In this document: positions 17,310 through 25,085 of the stretch, piece by piece
Layout: the number at the start of each line of letters is the position of its first letter
Position numbering within the stretch: position 1 is the stretch's first letter
From: Gemmatimonadota bacterium
GTDB taxonomy: Bacteria > Latescibacterota > UBA2968
DNA: 54,715 bases
Direction of reading: 5' to 3'
Assembly (NCBI GenBank): GCA_026705765.1
Contig: JAPPAB010000176.1
Span: 1-54,715 of the forward strand
Translations under genes and position numbers: made by a program
The notes under the pieces: model-generated
What the model was told of the DNA's origin: nothing
The model's input: the letters and a program-made list of their open reading frames with translations, nothing else
Database searches by the model: none

Positions 17310-18089
17310 TTATGCTGCGCCGACAGTCCCGCGAACGCCATCCCACTCGCGCCATATATCGGTGAATGCATCTACTCCAATTTCATTGATTTGTGTGTGT
17401 TTGGTCCTGAAGATTACGGCGTATCGAATGTCTGGCGAGGTGTTGGGACAGCCGGTGTGTACCATGGCGTGATGGGCAAAGATTACGTCGCCTGCTTCGC
17501 CAGTTACAAATACCGGACCTTCGGGTAGTTCGACATGGGGCATGTGGTCATTTAGTATTTGATGTCCGTGTTCTTTGAAGTAGTTTTCAAAGAAGTGATG
17601 CGATTTGGGCCATACGGTAAAGTTGCCGCCGTTGGGAACGGGGACATCGTCGAGATATACGACCGCGAAAGATGTAAAATTCCGGTTATAAGTTCCGTCT
17701 TCGCGCAATCCGCGCAACCGGTCGCCTACGGCTTTAATGCCGTCCAGGTGCCCGCCACTTCTGCCCCATCCAATTTTTTCCGTTAAGGTATCTTTTGGAA
17801 GACTGCCCGGTGGGCGCGGGAAATTGAGTTTGATACTTCCCGTCTGACTGCGCTGCAAATTGCCTTTTCCCAATGCGGATTCGAGGAGAGAGAAGGCGGG
17901 TGTTTCGTTGAACAGGTCCGTAATGACTGGTGTGGCGTTGATTTCGGGAAATGGGTTGGTATTTCCTTTGCCTATTTCGGCATTAATCGCCTGCCGCGCC
18001 GCATCTACCATGGCGCGGGGCACAGCGCCGGAGACTTTAAGATAGCCTTCTTCGTAGAAGAAGTGCTTTTGGCTTTCGGTTAGTTCCAT
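17310..18089 (-). CDS. Phytanoyl-CoA dioxygenase (PhyH) family protein
   Basis: A 259-aa Fe(II)/2-oxoglutarate oxygenase. Facial-triad motif H114-x-D116 (SGGHLDGI), then [23 protein letters not shown] (the strand-turn-PxSH region), and distal histidine in [13 protein letters not shown] with R further on for 2OG. GAGGAG six bases before ATG 18089 fixes the start. First gene of the three-gene minus-strand operon, divergent from another PhyH gene. The hydroxylated substrate is unknown; such proteins act on small molecules far beyond phytanoyl-CoA. Confidence 0.85.
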   Translation of the reverse strand: MELTESQKHFFYEEGYLKVSGAVPRAMVDAARQAINAEIGKGNTNPFPEINATPVITDLFNETPAFSLLESALGKGNLQRSQTGSIKLNFPRPPGSLPKDTLTEKIGWGRSGGHLDGIKAVGDRLRGLREDGTYNRNFTSFAVVYLDDVPVPNGGNFTVWPKSHHFFENYFKEHGHQILNDHMPHVELPEGPVFVTGEAGDVIFAHHAMVHTGCPNTSPDIRYAVIFRTKHTQINEIGVDAFTDIWREWDGVRGTVGAA

Positions 18090-18383
18090 TGCGATCTCCT
18101 CGCGTTCGCGTTTCAATTCACTTCGTCCAAAATTATACCACTTTCCAAAAAAAGCAACATTTTTACTTTAGTGGGAAAGCAGCTATCAGCTTTCAGTCCC
18201 CGCCCAGCCACCCAAAGGTAATACCTCGCTTGTTTTTCTGACTGCTGACCACTGACTACTGATAACGCTTGATAATTTTTTTGTTTCATGCCAAATTTCT
18301 TTTGATCGAGGAAATGGGAAGTGGGGAAAGCAGATTTATCACCTTAAGATTGCCCCAATTGGCACGGGGCGAAAGGAATGAAG
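18090..18383. other. Intergenic region between divergent PhyH genes
   Basis: A 294-bp spacer that must hold promoters for both directions, though no clear -35/-10 pair was found. It contains filler-like short repeats: AGCTATCAGCTTTCAG at 18181-18196 and CTGACTGCTGACCACTGACT near 18239. No ORF with a ribosome site. Confidence 0.45.
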
Positions 18384-19550
18384 ATGTCCAGTTCTCAATC
18401 AGTTTATCGCGCTGCGGCTTTTGCCGATTTCAAGCCTGAGCTTTCGGCGCCCGGAGCTACGCCAGAGCGATTGGCACATCTGGAGGAGCACGGTTTTGTC
18501 ATTATCAACGATTTTGCCGATAATCCTTGGATTCCCGTTCTCCGAGAGGCGGGTCGCCGCGTTACCGAGGCGTGCGCGCCAGAGAATGGGTACGATAAGA
18601 TCGATTGCTCGAAGGGCTATGTACACCGCACGGGTAATGATGAGCCGTGGGCGATTCGGGGGCTTATCCATCCGGCTTTTGGAGAGCCGTGTTTTGCGGA
18701 GTTCCACGGTTCGCCAGATTTTCTGAGTTTTGTTCATTCGTGGTGTGGCGGGCTGGAGCCAGAAGATGTGGTGCTGGGTGGTTTGTTGCTGTGGTGCAAT
18801 CCGCGGCAGAAAGAGAATAAGCTGAGTTGGCACCGGGATGTGACGTGGTGGGGTACGGGGGAGCGCTATTTTGCACAGCGGGATGAGCGGGGTAGTGATC
18901 CAGAGGCGTATTCCGAGGAGGTTGAGAGGAAGCGCTGGAAAGAGATCCGCGCAAATAATGCGAAGTCTCTTAAAGAGCGAAATGGCGTGAGTATGTTTTT
19001 GGCATTGGCGGACGATGAGTGTCACGAGCTTGTGCCGGGGAGCCACAATCGGTGGCGTACGCCGTTTGAGCACGATGTGCTTTTACCGAAGGCGGTGAAG
19101 GAGCAGGGGGTGCCGCATACGCCGAGTTGGAATGGCGAAGATCCATTGCCGGGTCAGGTGGCGATCCGGCTCAAGGCCGGGGAAGCGCTTATCCGAAATG
19201 GAACGACGATCCATACGGGGCACACGGTTCCGGATCGCGAGCGCAATACGTTGTCAATTGGTTGGTCGAGGTGGTCGGGACCATCTGAAGAGGAGCCATC
19301 TGTGAGCGATGTGCGGCATGCATGGCAACTCGATCCGGCTGTGCGAGAAGCACTGCCACACGAGTGGATGAAGACGGCGTGGGATCGCTGGGCCGAGAGA
19401 ACGAAACTCGGGGATACGCTCGAGGACCGGTATCCGGGATTTGATATCAAGCGCGTCAAAGCTGGCGAGGTGATCGGTTGGCGCAGTGAACTGGAGCGGC
19501 AAGCGGCAGCGGCTGGCGAAGCGTGGGAGCGTTTCCAGACTTTGTCGTGA
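18384..19550 (+). CDS. PhyH-family Fe(II)/2OG dioxygenase, long form
   Basis: A 388-aa oxygenase, longer than usual because of N- and C-terminal extensions. The iron site is H150-x-D152 (LSWHRDVTWW), followed by FLALADDECHELVPGSHNRW and, after GEALIRNGT, the distal histidine in TIHTGHTVPDRERNTLS. AAAGGA at 18372-18377 touches ATG 18378 but is well spaced from ATG 18384, which I use. Single gene between a divergent operon and a strong terminator. The substrate is unknown. Confidence 0.85.
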   Translation: MSSSQSVYRAAAFADFKPELSAPGATPERLAHLEEHGFVIINDFADNPWIPVLREAGRRVTEACAPENGYDKIDCSKGYVHRTGNDEPWAIRGLIHPAFGEPCFAEFHGSPDFLSFVHSWCGGLEPEDVVLGGLLLWCNPRQKENKLSWHRDVTWWGTGERYFAQRDERGSDPEAYSEEVERKRWKEIRANNAKSLKERNGVSMFLALADDECHELVPGSHNRWRTPFEHDVLLPKAVKEQGVPHTPSWNGEDPLPGQVAIRLKAGEALIRNGTTIHTGHTVPDRERNTLSIGWSRWSGPSEEEPSVSDVRHAWQLDPAVREALPHEWMKTAWDRWAERTKLGDTLEDRYPGFDIKRVKAGEVIGWRSELERQAAAAGEAWERFQTLS

Positions 19551-19565
19551 AGATTGTGCAATAGC

Positions 19566-19606
19566 AAAAAGCCCCCGGTGCTATTATAGCGTCGGGGGCT
19601 TTTTTT
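19566..19606 (+). terminator. Strong intrinsic terminator
   Basis: GCCCCCG (19571-19577) pairs with CGGGGGC (19593-19599). A nested GCTA/TAGC stem sits in the loop and seven T follow. A run of A on the left makes it work on both strands. Nearly the same hairpin ends the locus at 27503-27536. Confidence 0.9.
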
Positions 19607-19608
19607 GT

Positions 19609-19752
19609 GCAAAGGCTGAGGAAGCGTTGAAGAACCCATCATATACTCTTTCGGAAATTGCTTACCTGTGTGGGTTCACATCTTTATCGACTTTTAGCAA
19701 GGTTTTCAAAGAGACGTATGGGGTTAGTCCGACCACATATCGAAAAAAGTAG
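19609..19752 (+). pseudogene. C-terminal remnant of an AraC-family regulator
   Basis: About 47 codons ending in TAG give the second helix-turn-helix of AraC/XylS proteins: YTLSEIAYLCGFTSLSTFSKVF, then KETYGVSPTTYRKK. There is no start codon or ribosome site and the rest of the protein is absent. The fragment begins right at the terminator, so the gene was probably cut by a rearrangement whose junction lies near 19607. Confidence 0.85.
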
Positions 19753-19842
19753 CGACTGGAACAAATTTTTGCAGGTTAGGACAAACTTTCGGGCTTAAAA
19801 CTATAAAGGCCATAATATTATCATTCATATTACAAAAAAGCC

Positions 19843-19873
19843 GCCGACAGACCCTGGCAAGTCGAGTGTCGGC
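19843..19873. other. Hairpin upstream of the redox locus
   Basis: GCCGACA (19843-19849) pairs with TGTCGGC (19867-19873). On the minus strand it is followed by GGC and a T run, so it could be a terminator reading leftwards or an attenuator in the leader of the next gene. Role not established. Confidence 0.35.
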
Positions 19874-19952
19874 AGTGAACAGTATTTGGTAGCAGAATTT
19901 TAATCATCTTTGCTCTCGAAAAATAAGACGTTCACCAAAATAGGACGAGTCC

Positions 19953-20501
19953 ATGAGATTGTTTAAATTCTTATTGAAGAGACCTCCTGCGACAGGATGT
20001 GCATTCGGTATTTTATGCGTGATCTTGGTCCTTTCTATTGATAAACCACAGTCTGCACTCATACAGTGGACATCAAGTGATTCATTACCCTGGCGATCTG
20101 AGGCACCGGACTTTTCTTTTAAATCTGAAACCGGCGACCTGATTGATCTGAGTGCGTTTCGAGGGACAAACGTAGGGATTGTTTTTGTGTCATCTCGTTG
20201 TGCGTTCTCCCAGAATTTGAAGCAACAACTCATTGATCAGCATAGTAGTTCGGCTGAACGCCTTGTATTCATCAACGACTTCGACGAGCGCGAGGTTCCC
20301 GAAGAGACACAAAAGCTGGATGATACATTTCGAGCACGGTTTACGGTGGTAAAGGATACCACAGGAGAGACATTCCAAGCCTATAGGGTTCGGGGTGTGC
20401 CCCATATCTATTGGATAGATGAATTGGGAAAAATTAAAGATTCTGCTGGTGGTTTGTCCACCACGCTCAAGCTTATCCGTTGCTTTGCCGATATGCCATA
20501 A
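19953..20501 (+). CDS. Membrane-anchored thioredoxin-fold protein (CxxS)
   Basis: A 182-aa protein with one N-terminal membrane helix (about 15-29) and an outward-facing thioredoxin domain of the AhpC/TlpA type. APDFSFKSETGDLIDLSAFRG is the typical start and GVPHIYWIDELGKI holds the cis-proline loop. The active-site segment is SRCAFSQNL: C83 with serine in the second position (CxxS), so it probably cannot act as an ordinary dithiol oxidoreductase. It could form mixed disulfides, as in isomerase- or peroxiredoxin-like partners. First gene of the + strand locus; a second, CxxC-bearing thioredoxin closes the locus. Confidence 0.78.
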   Translation: MRLFKFLLKRPPATGCAFGILCVILVLSIDKPQSALIQWTSSDSLPWRSEAPDFSFKSETGDLIDLSAFRGTNVGIVFVSSRCAFSQNLKQQLIDQHSSSAERLVFINDFDEREVPEETQKLDDTFRARFTVVKDTTGETFQAYRVRGVPHIYWIDELGKIKDSAGGLSTTLKLIRCFADMP

Positions 20502-20517
20502 GTGAAGGAATACTGTT

Positions 20518-21636
20518 TTGGATTTGTTTTTCGACAGCACTTTTTGGGTGGAGTGGAGCATGCTTGCCGCAGTACTGGGTATTGGTCTCTGGGTCAGTCT
20601 GGTGGATATTTCCACCCGTCGTGTGCCAAATAAATGGACTTATAGCCTGTTGAGTATTGGCCTTCTTGGCCAAGGATTTATGCTCATTACAGAGGTTACG
20701 ACACCCGCACGTTTAGCTGGTGTGTTCGGCATCAGTCTCGTCATTGCGATGGTGCTTATGGTGATCAGATTTTGGGGACCTGGCGATGGCAAGCTCTTTT
20801 GGGCCACTGCGCTGGCTCTACCCCCTTCATTATGTCCTACATTTCAGGTTTTTTCACTACAAAATGCAGGACCAGCTTTGCTCATCAATACTCTTGTTAT
20901 CTATCTCCTCTTTAGCCTGTTTGCATCGCTCGTTTTTCGAAGAAATGAGGAAGAACCTCGTGTAAAGCAAAAAGAGATAGAGACTCCAATATTGCAGATT
21001 GCTGTTCGACTTATCGGCCTCTTGGGCCTGTTGCTGGGTACCAGCATATTGGTGATGAAACGACCATTCAACTATTTGGAAGCGCTGGCCATTTTGGTCA
21101 TTGGATATCGTCTGTTTGACTTTCTCCTATCCCCTCGCCATTGGCCTTTGCTGACCTGGCCTGGGATTGGGGTGTTTGCTGTTCTCTGTTGGAGCCAGGA
21201 TAATATTGTGATCTACGCAATTATTTGGGCAAATGTCGGGTTATTGGAATTGGCCTATAAGCGCGTACGTTCTTTTTTTCGCTACAGATTTGTACAATCA
21301 ATTCCGATTGGAGCACTACAAATCGGCAATGTGCTGCGCCAATCGCTATACGTCAAGCATGAGGGAGAATCCCTGGAATTTGATTCTGATACTGAAGAAG
21401 AACCATTGCTCAAACGCGGGCAACCGCTCCTGACGAGAGATCTGCGTGCTTTGCGCAGACTCATCAATGAAAAAGTCTTAGCCTCAGAAGATCGCATTGA
21501 GATTGAACACACATTCCCATTTGTACCGTTCATCACCTTAGGAGCATTGCTGACCGCGCTTGTTGCAGGTCATATTGCAACACCGCTATCTCGATCACTT
21601 GGCCGCCTGGTCGCCAGGAGCCTTACGATTCTATAG
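20518..21636 (+). CDS. A24-type prepilin-peptidase-like membrane protein
   Basis: A 372-aa polytopic protein with about eight membrane helices. The two aspartates of TadV/PilD-like peptidases are present: D30 in LVDISTRRVPNKW and D90 in the GxGD motif FWGPGDGKLFWA. Family A24 enzymes cut class III signal peptides after glycine. The N-terminal 130 residues are the catalytic part; the C-terminal 240 residues are unusual, with a charged loop (about residues 285-325) and a last helix. TTG start with GAAGGAA eight bases before it. The next gene encodes a small protein with a Flp-pilin-like ESG-F leader, a natural substrate candidate. Confidence 0.78.
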   Translation: MDLFFDSTFWVEWSMLAAVLGIGLWVSLVDISTRRVPNKWTYSLLSIGLLGQGFMLITEVTTPARLAGVFGISLVIAMVLMVIRFWGPGDGKLFWATALALPPSLCPTFQVFSLQNAGPALLINTLVIYLLFSLFASLVFRRNEEEPRVKQKEIETPILQIAVRLIGLLGLLLGTSILVMKRPFNYLEALAILVIGYRLFDFLLSPRHWPLLTWPGIGVFAVLCWSQDNIVIYAIIWANVGLLELAYKRVRSFFRYRFVQSIPIGALQIGNVLRQSLYVKHEGESLEFDSDTEEEPLLKRGQPLLTRDLRALRRLINEKVLASEDRIEIEHTFPFVPFITLGALLTALVAGHIATPLSRSLGRLVARSLTIL

Positions 21637-21680
21637 TCTGGAATGCGACCATTTGATTTACACCAGGCGACCTTAATTAA

Positions 21681-21703
21681 AGGAGGGCTTACTTATGAAC
21701 TGA
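21681..21703 (+). other. Ribosome site with a two-codon ORF
   Basis: AGGAGGG (21681-21687), about as strong a ribosome site as any in the window, lies seven bases before ATG-AAC-TGA (21695-21703). It may be a regulatory mini-ORF or the trace of a lost gene. It is followed by a perfect hairpin and then by the Cys-rich gene. Confidence 0.4.
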
Positions 21704-21712
21704 GTTGATTTC

Positions 21713-21735
21713 GTGATATAAATTCATTATATCAC
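21713..21735. promoter_or_regulatory. Perfect 9-bp inverted repeat upstream of the Cys-rich gene
   Basis: GTGATATAA (21713-21721), loop ATTCA, TTATATCAC (21727-21735). It has no adjacent T run, so it is more like an operator or an RNA hairpin (processing or stability site) than a terminator. It lies 63 bp before the start of the Cys-rich microprotein. Confidence 0.5.
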
Positions 21736-21797
21736 ATAGGGTTGAATTTGGGAAGTTTTTTTCGTCTAAAAAATCACAACGTAAAAGGAGTGTTATC

Positions 21798-22049
21798 ATG
21801 GTAAAGTCGTTTTTCCTCAATGAAAGCGGTTTTGTGGCACCTTGGACCGCGTTGTCGTGGAGTTGGATTGTAGGCATTATGGGTGGAGCTTTCTCACTGT
21901 TGACGCCAGTGATTACAGCGTATGCCAACGCCGAGACTTGTATTACAGAGACTTGTTGGTATGGCGAGAGTGTAGAATGCTGTTGCGACCCACCCTGGGT
22001 CCCCGTCATACAATGTGGCGCTTATACTTATACCTGTGAATGCACTTAG
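21798..22049 (+). CDS. Exported cysteine-rich microprotein (8 Cys)
   Basis: An 83-aa protein I do not recognise as a named family. The N-terminus FFLNESGFVAPWTALS followed by a hydrophobic stretch (12-40) looks like a Flp/TadE-type class III leader with a possible cut after G11. A conventional signal-peptidase site (AYANA-ET, cut after 45) is also possible. Either way the tail is outside the cytoplasm and carries C48, C53, C61-C62-C63, C73, C80 and C82 in 35 residues, rich in W, Y, P and acidic residues. AAAGGAG eight bases before the ATG is a strong start signal. It sits between an A24 peptidase gene and a GWxTD gene, with thioredoxin-fold genes at both ends of the locus. Confidence 0.7.
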   Translation: MVKSFFLNESGFVAPWTALSWSWIVGIMGGAFSLLTPVITAYANAETCITETCWYGESVECCCDPPWVPVIQCGAYTYTCECT

Positions 22050-22168
22050 TACTACAACGCGGAATTCTTTTTAAAAGCCGGAAAAGGATTTTTCGACTAC
22101 GATACCTGTATATGACGCTGTCGGATTGGCGATTCGGAATTTGTTCAGACACAAGCAAGGAGTCAACC

Positions 22169-24826
22169 ATGCGTTTTTCTTTTTTTAGAAGGTCATGGTT
22201 TGGTAGCTTTGTTTTTTTAGCGACAAAAGCGTGTTTTATCTGCAATGTCGAAGGACAAATATCCGAACCCGCACTTCAGAAAAGCTATGCTCACCGCGAG
22301 GACACCGCAGCGAGCCAACTCATTGGTGAAATCGCAGGTGCTGATTCGGCAGCGTTTTATCGGGATCTCCCACGCGCAAAAAAGGGAACATTCTTACACG
22401 CATTCTGGCAAGCACACAATCCGCTCGTACTCAAATACTACTATGGCTACCATCTCGATCAGCGCAGGTTTTCCGTATCAGATGCTTATTTTGAACAAAA
22501 AAAATTGCTCCCAAAAACCTATTGGGCAGGCGCTGTGCCACCCGATTCCACACAAGTTGTGGAGGCCGTACAAATTTGTACACGCCTCCTGACGCACAAT
22601 CCCGAAGACGCGGTCGCCATGTGTGCGCTCGGCTATCTCAATCTGGAACAGAACAGGGAAAGCGAGGCAGAAAAACTATTTGTGCAGGCGCTCGAACATG
22701 ACAAACGCCTATTCGAAGCCAGAAATGGCAGGGCACTATCACTTTTGCGGGTACCAAAACAGCGATGGCGCGCGAGAAAACTATTGCTGGAGGCAATGGC
22801 CTGGGACCGCAAATACAGCGCAGCCTATTACGGTTTGGCAATGTGCGATTTAATAATGAAAAGCGTAGAGGCAGAAAACAGCCTCAAAAGGTTGATCAAA
22901 CGGTCTCCAGAATACTCAGACGCGTATTTTAAGCTGGGTGTTTTTTACGAAACCAGAGGCAAATTTGAAAAAGCCGAAGACGCTTATGACAAACAATTGG
23001 AAGCTGATCCCTCTCACATCACCGCGCAATTTCGCCTGGGCATCATAGCATTCAAAACCGGTCAACCCGCCCACGCGATCGAAATCCTGCAACCCGTCCT
23101 GAAAAAACGGCCAGACCTTCAAAGACCCGCTTTGCCAATGGTCTTTGAAGCCTATATCCAACTCAAAAATATGCCAATGGCAGAAGCGACCGCAGTCGCC
23201 TATCTGGATGGATTAGATGAGCACAATCGGTCCATGTTTGAGGATATCCGCATCGTCGCTTCTCCCGAAGAAATCCATGCCTTTAATGCCCTGCCAATCG
23301 AAGAGCGTGCGGCTTATATCAGAGCATTCTGGCAGCACCGCGATCCCACACCAGCAACCCCTGAAAACGAATGGTTGGTCGAACACATCCGCAGAATCAT
23401 GTATGCGCGGCGGCATTTCTTTTCATCCCGCGGGCCCTGGGACCGCCGCGGTGAAATCTATATCCGGTATGGTCACCCGGCGCACTGGAGCCGGTCTGAC
23501 AACATACGATTCGAGATTGATCCCGAAGTAGTACGCGTAAAAGAACGCTTGCTGATGTCGCTAACCGATGATGCGCGGAAAGAACTGGTCGCCAATATCC
23601 AGCGCATCCGAACATCGGTGAGGCAACCGGGAGAAGAAGTGGATCTCGAACCGGGCGTATTTGGAGGCACCGTTGAACTCACTGATTTTGAAAATGTTGA
23701 CTACAGCCCCAGAGTAACACCGCGGGGAACTCCCCCCCAGATCGTCCGTGGGAGAATTACGAGCGACACGCCGTTATCCGACCGGGATGCGGGAATAGGC
23801 ACAGATCATAGTCGCGGGTATCCACTCTTTCCCGTAGATGGGTATAAACCCTGGGAATATTGGATCTATCCAGAAGTCAACGGAGGCATCGAAATCGTAT
23901 TCACATCGCTGGCAAGAGGTGGCGATTTCGACTATCCAATACCTTCATCCATACGCGCAGAAGCCAGAGACAATGCTGTGGTCTGGAACCGGCACAGGCC
24001 AGAAGATATCGTCAATCGCGCAGTCGCCCGCGAACCCTCGCGCTTTGATCTCCGCCGAGAAACCCTGGATTTCTATGCAGACATGGCGGATTTTCGCGGG
24101 GAACAGGGACAGACCCGTCTCGAAATTTATTACGGCTTGCCAGTTTCCGGACAGCCTGAAACAACGCAATTTGAACGTGGCCTCGCGCTTTTTGACACAA
24201 CGTGGACCCCGATCTTTCAAAAAGTTGAACCCCTGTCCGATATATCTGACCAGACGGACAAAATCGTAGATCGACTGACCGTGAACATTCCCCCGGGCCG
24301 TTATTATCTGGGCGTTCAGGTACACGACACAGCGGGCAACAGGTTGGGTGTCCAAAAACAAGCCATTGACGTAGAATCCTATACAGGAGACGGATTGATG
24401 CTCAGCGACATAGAATTGGCAAACCGAATTGAAGAACAAGAAGCCGATTCTCTGAACATCATCCCCCAGCCCTCAAAATCTTTCTCCGCCGGGCAACCCG
24501 TCACGATTTATTACGAGATTTACGGATTAAAAAAAGATGCGTTTGGACAGACGCGCTACCAGATGCACTATCGGATTGCGCCAGCGCAGGGGCAGGCACC
24601 GGCTGTACGCGTATTGCAATCTGTGGGCAAACTACTGGGGGTCCTCAGCGAAAAAGAATTCACAGTTTCTTATGAACAGGTGGGCGAAACAGAATCTGAA
24701 TTGAGCTATCTGGAGATTGATGTCACCGACTCCGCACAGGGCCTGTACGAATTGGTAGTGAAAATCTCGGACTTAAATGCAAACGTACAAGTTGCCAAAT
24801 CCACCACCTTTCAGATCGTTGAGTAG
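22169..24826 (+). CDS. Secreted TPR / GWxTD-domain protein
   Basis: An 885-aa exported protein. A basic-hydrophobic leader (MRFSFFRRSWFGSFVFLA) starts it. Residues about 120-350 contain tetratricopeptide-like repeats (EDAVAMCALGYLNLEQNRESEAEKLF; DAYFKLGVFYETRGKFEKAE). Residues about 385-480 form a GWxTD-like domain: RAFWQHRDPTPATPENEW...RRIMYARRHF and GPWDRRGEIYIRYGHP, where the usual GWxTDRG reads GPWDRRG. An earlier FLHAFWQAHNPL segment may be a half copy. The C-terminal third is beta-rich. AAGGAG before ATG 22169 rules out the longer frame from 22040. The role of GWxTD proteins is not established; cell-envelope or secretion roles are plausible. Confidence 0.82.
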   Translation: MRFSFFRRSWFGSFVFLATKACFICNVEGQISEPALQKSYAHREDTAASQLIGEIAGADSAAFYRDLPRAKKGTFLHAFWQAHNPLVLKYYYGYHLDQRRFSVSDAYFEQKKLLPKTYWAGAVPPDSTQVVEAVQICTRLLTHNPEDAVAMCALGYLNLEQNRESEAEKLFVQALEHDKRLFEARNGRALSLLRVPKQRWRARKLLLEAMAWDRKYSAAYYGLAMCDLIMKSVEAENSLKRLIKRSPEYSDAYFKLGVFYETRGKFEKAEDAYDKQLEADPSHITAQFRLGIIAFKTGQPAHAIEILQPVLKKRPDLQRPALPMVFEAYIQLKNMPMAEATAVAYLDGLDEHNRSMFEDIRIVASPEEIHAFNALPIEERAAYIRAFWQHRDPTPATPENEWLVEHIRRIMYARRHFFSSRGPWDRRGEIYIRYGHPAHWSRSDNIRFEIDPEVVRVKERLLMSLTDDARKELVANIQRIRTSVRQPGEEVDLEPGVFGGTVELTDFENVDYSPRVTPRGTPPQIVRGRITSDTPLSDRDAGIGTDHSRGYPLFPVDGYKPWEYWIYPEVNGGIEIVFTSLARGGDFDYPIPSSIRAEARDNAVVWNRHRPEDIVNRAVAREPSRFDLRRETLDFYADMADFRGEQGQTRLEIYYGLPVSGQPETTQFERGLALFDTTWTPIFQKVEPLSDISDQTDKIVDRLTVNIPPGRYYLGVQVHDTAGNRLGVQKQAIDVESYTGDGLMLSDIELANRIEEQEADSLNIIPQPSKSFSAGQPVTIYYEIYGLKKDAFGQTRYQMHYRIAPAQGQAPAVRVLQSVGKLLGVLSEKEFTVSYEQVGETESELSYLEIDVTDSAQGLYELVVKISDLNANVQVAKSTTFQIVE

Positions 24827-24860
24827 AATCCCTGACACGGGCAAAGGGATTGGAGTCACT

Positions 24861-25085
24861 GTGACAGATGAGTTTGTCTTTTATTGCTACTCTTTGCCAA
24901 GATCAGAGATATATCTCGATATTTATGATCACAATTTGAATCTCGTTGAAATAGATGTCGGTATTGACGGTACGCTCATAGGAACGGATAAAGAAGTGTA
25001 TCTCTACCTAAAAAGAAAAGTGGATGGTAGAGAAGAGCTGTTTCGGGCAAAATTCAATCCTGAAAGTCTGCGGGAAAATTCATGA
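24861..25085 (+). CDS. Small hypothetical protein
   Basis: A 74-aa acidic protein with no recognised family (core FVFYCYSLPRSEIYLDIYDH, beta-rich). GTG 24861 is preceded by GGAG at 24852-24855. Its stop overlaps the next start (ATGA at 25082-25085), which supports translation. The frame stays open upstream into the GWxTD gene without a good start there. It could also be a decayed tail of a larger protein. Confidence 0.5.
   Translation: MTDEFVFYCYSLPRSEIYLDIYDHNLNLVEIDVGIDGTLIGTDKEVYLYLKRKVDGREELFRAKFNPESLRENS

Noticed and set aside
18399-19073. 224-aa minus-strand ORF opposite the PhyH gene
   Set aside because: Antisense shadow of a well-supported PhyH gene; composition is Arg/Pro/Thr-biased without domains.
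22040-22168. 43-residue extension of the GWxTD protein
   Set aside because: Overlaps the Cys-rich gene and hides a normal signal peptide; AAGGAG marks 22169.
24777-24860. ATG start of the small ORF inside the GWxTD gene
   Set aside because: Long overlap and no ribosome site; GTG 24861 has GGAG upstream.
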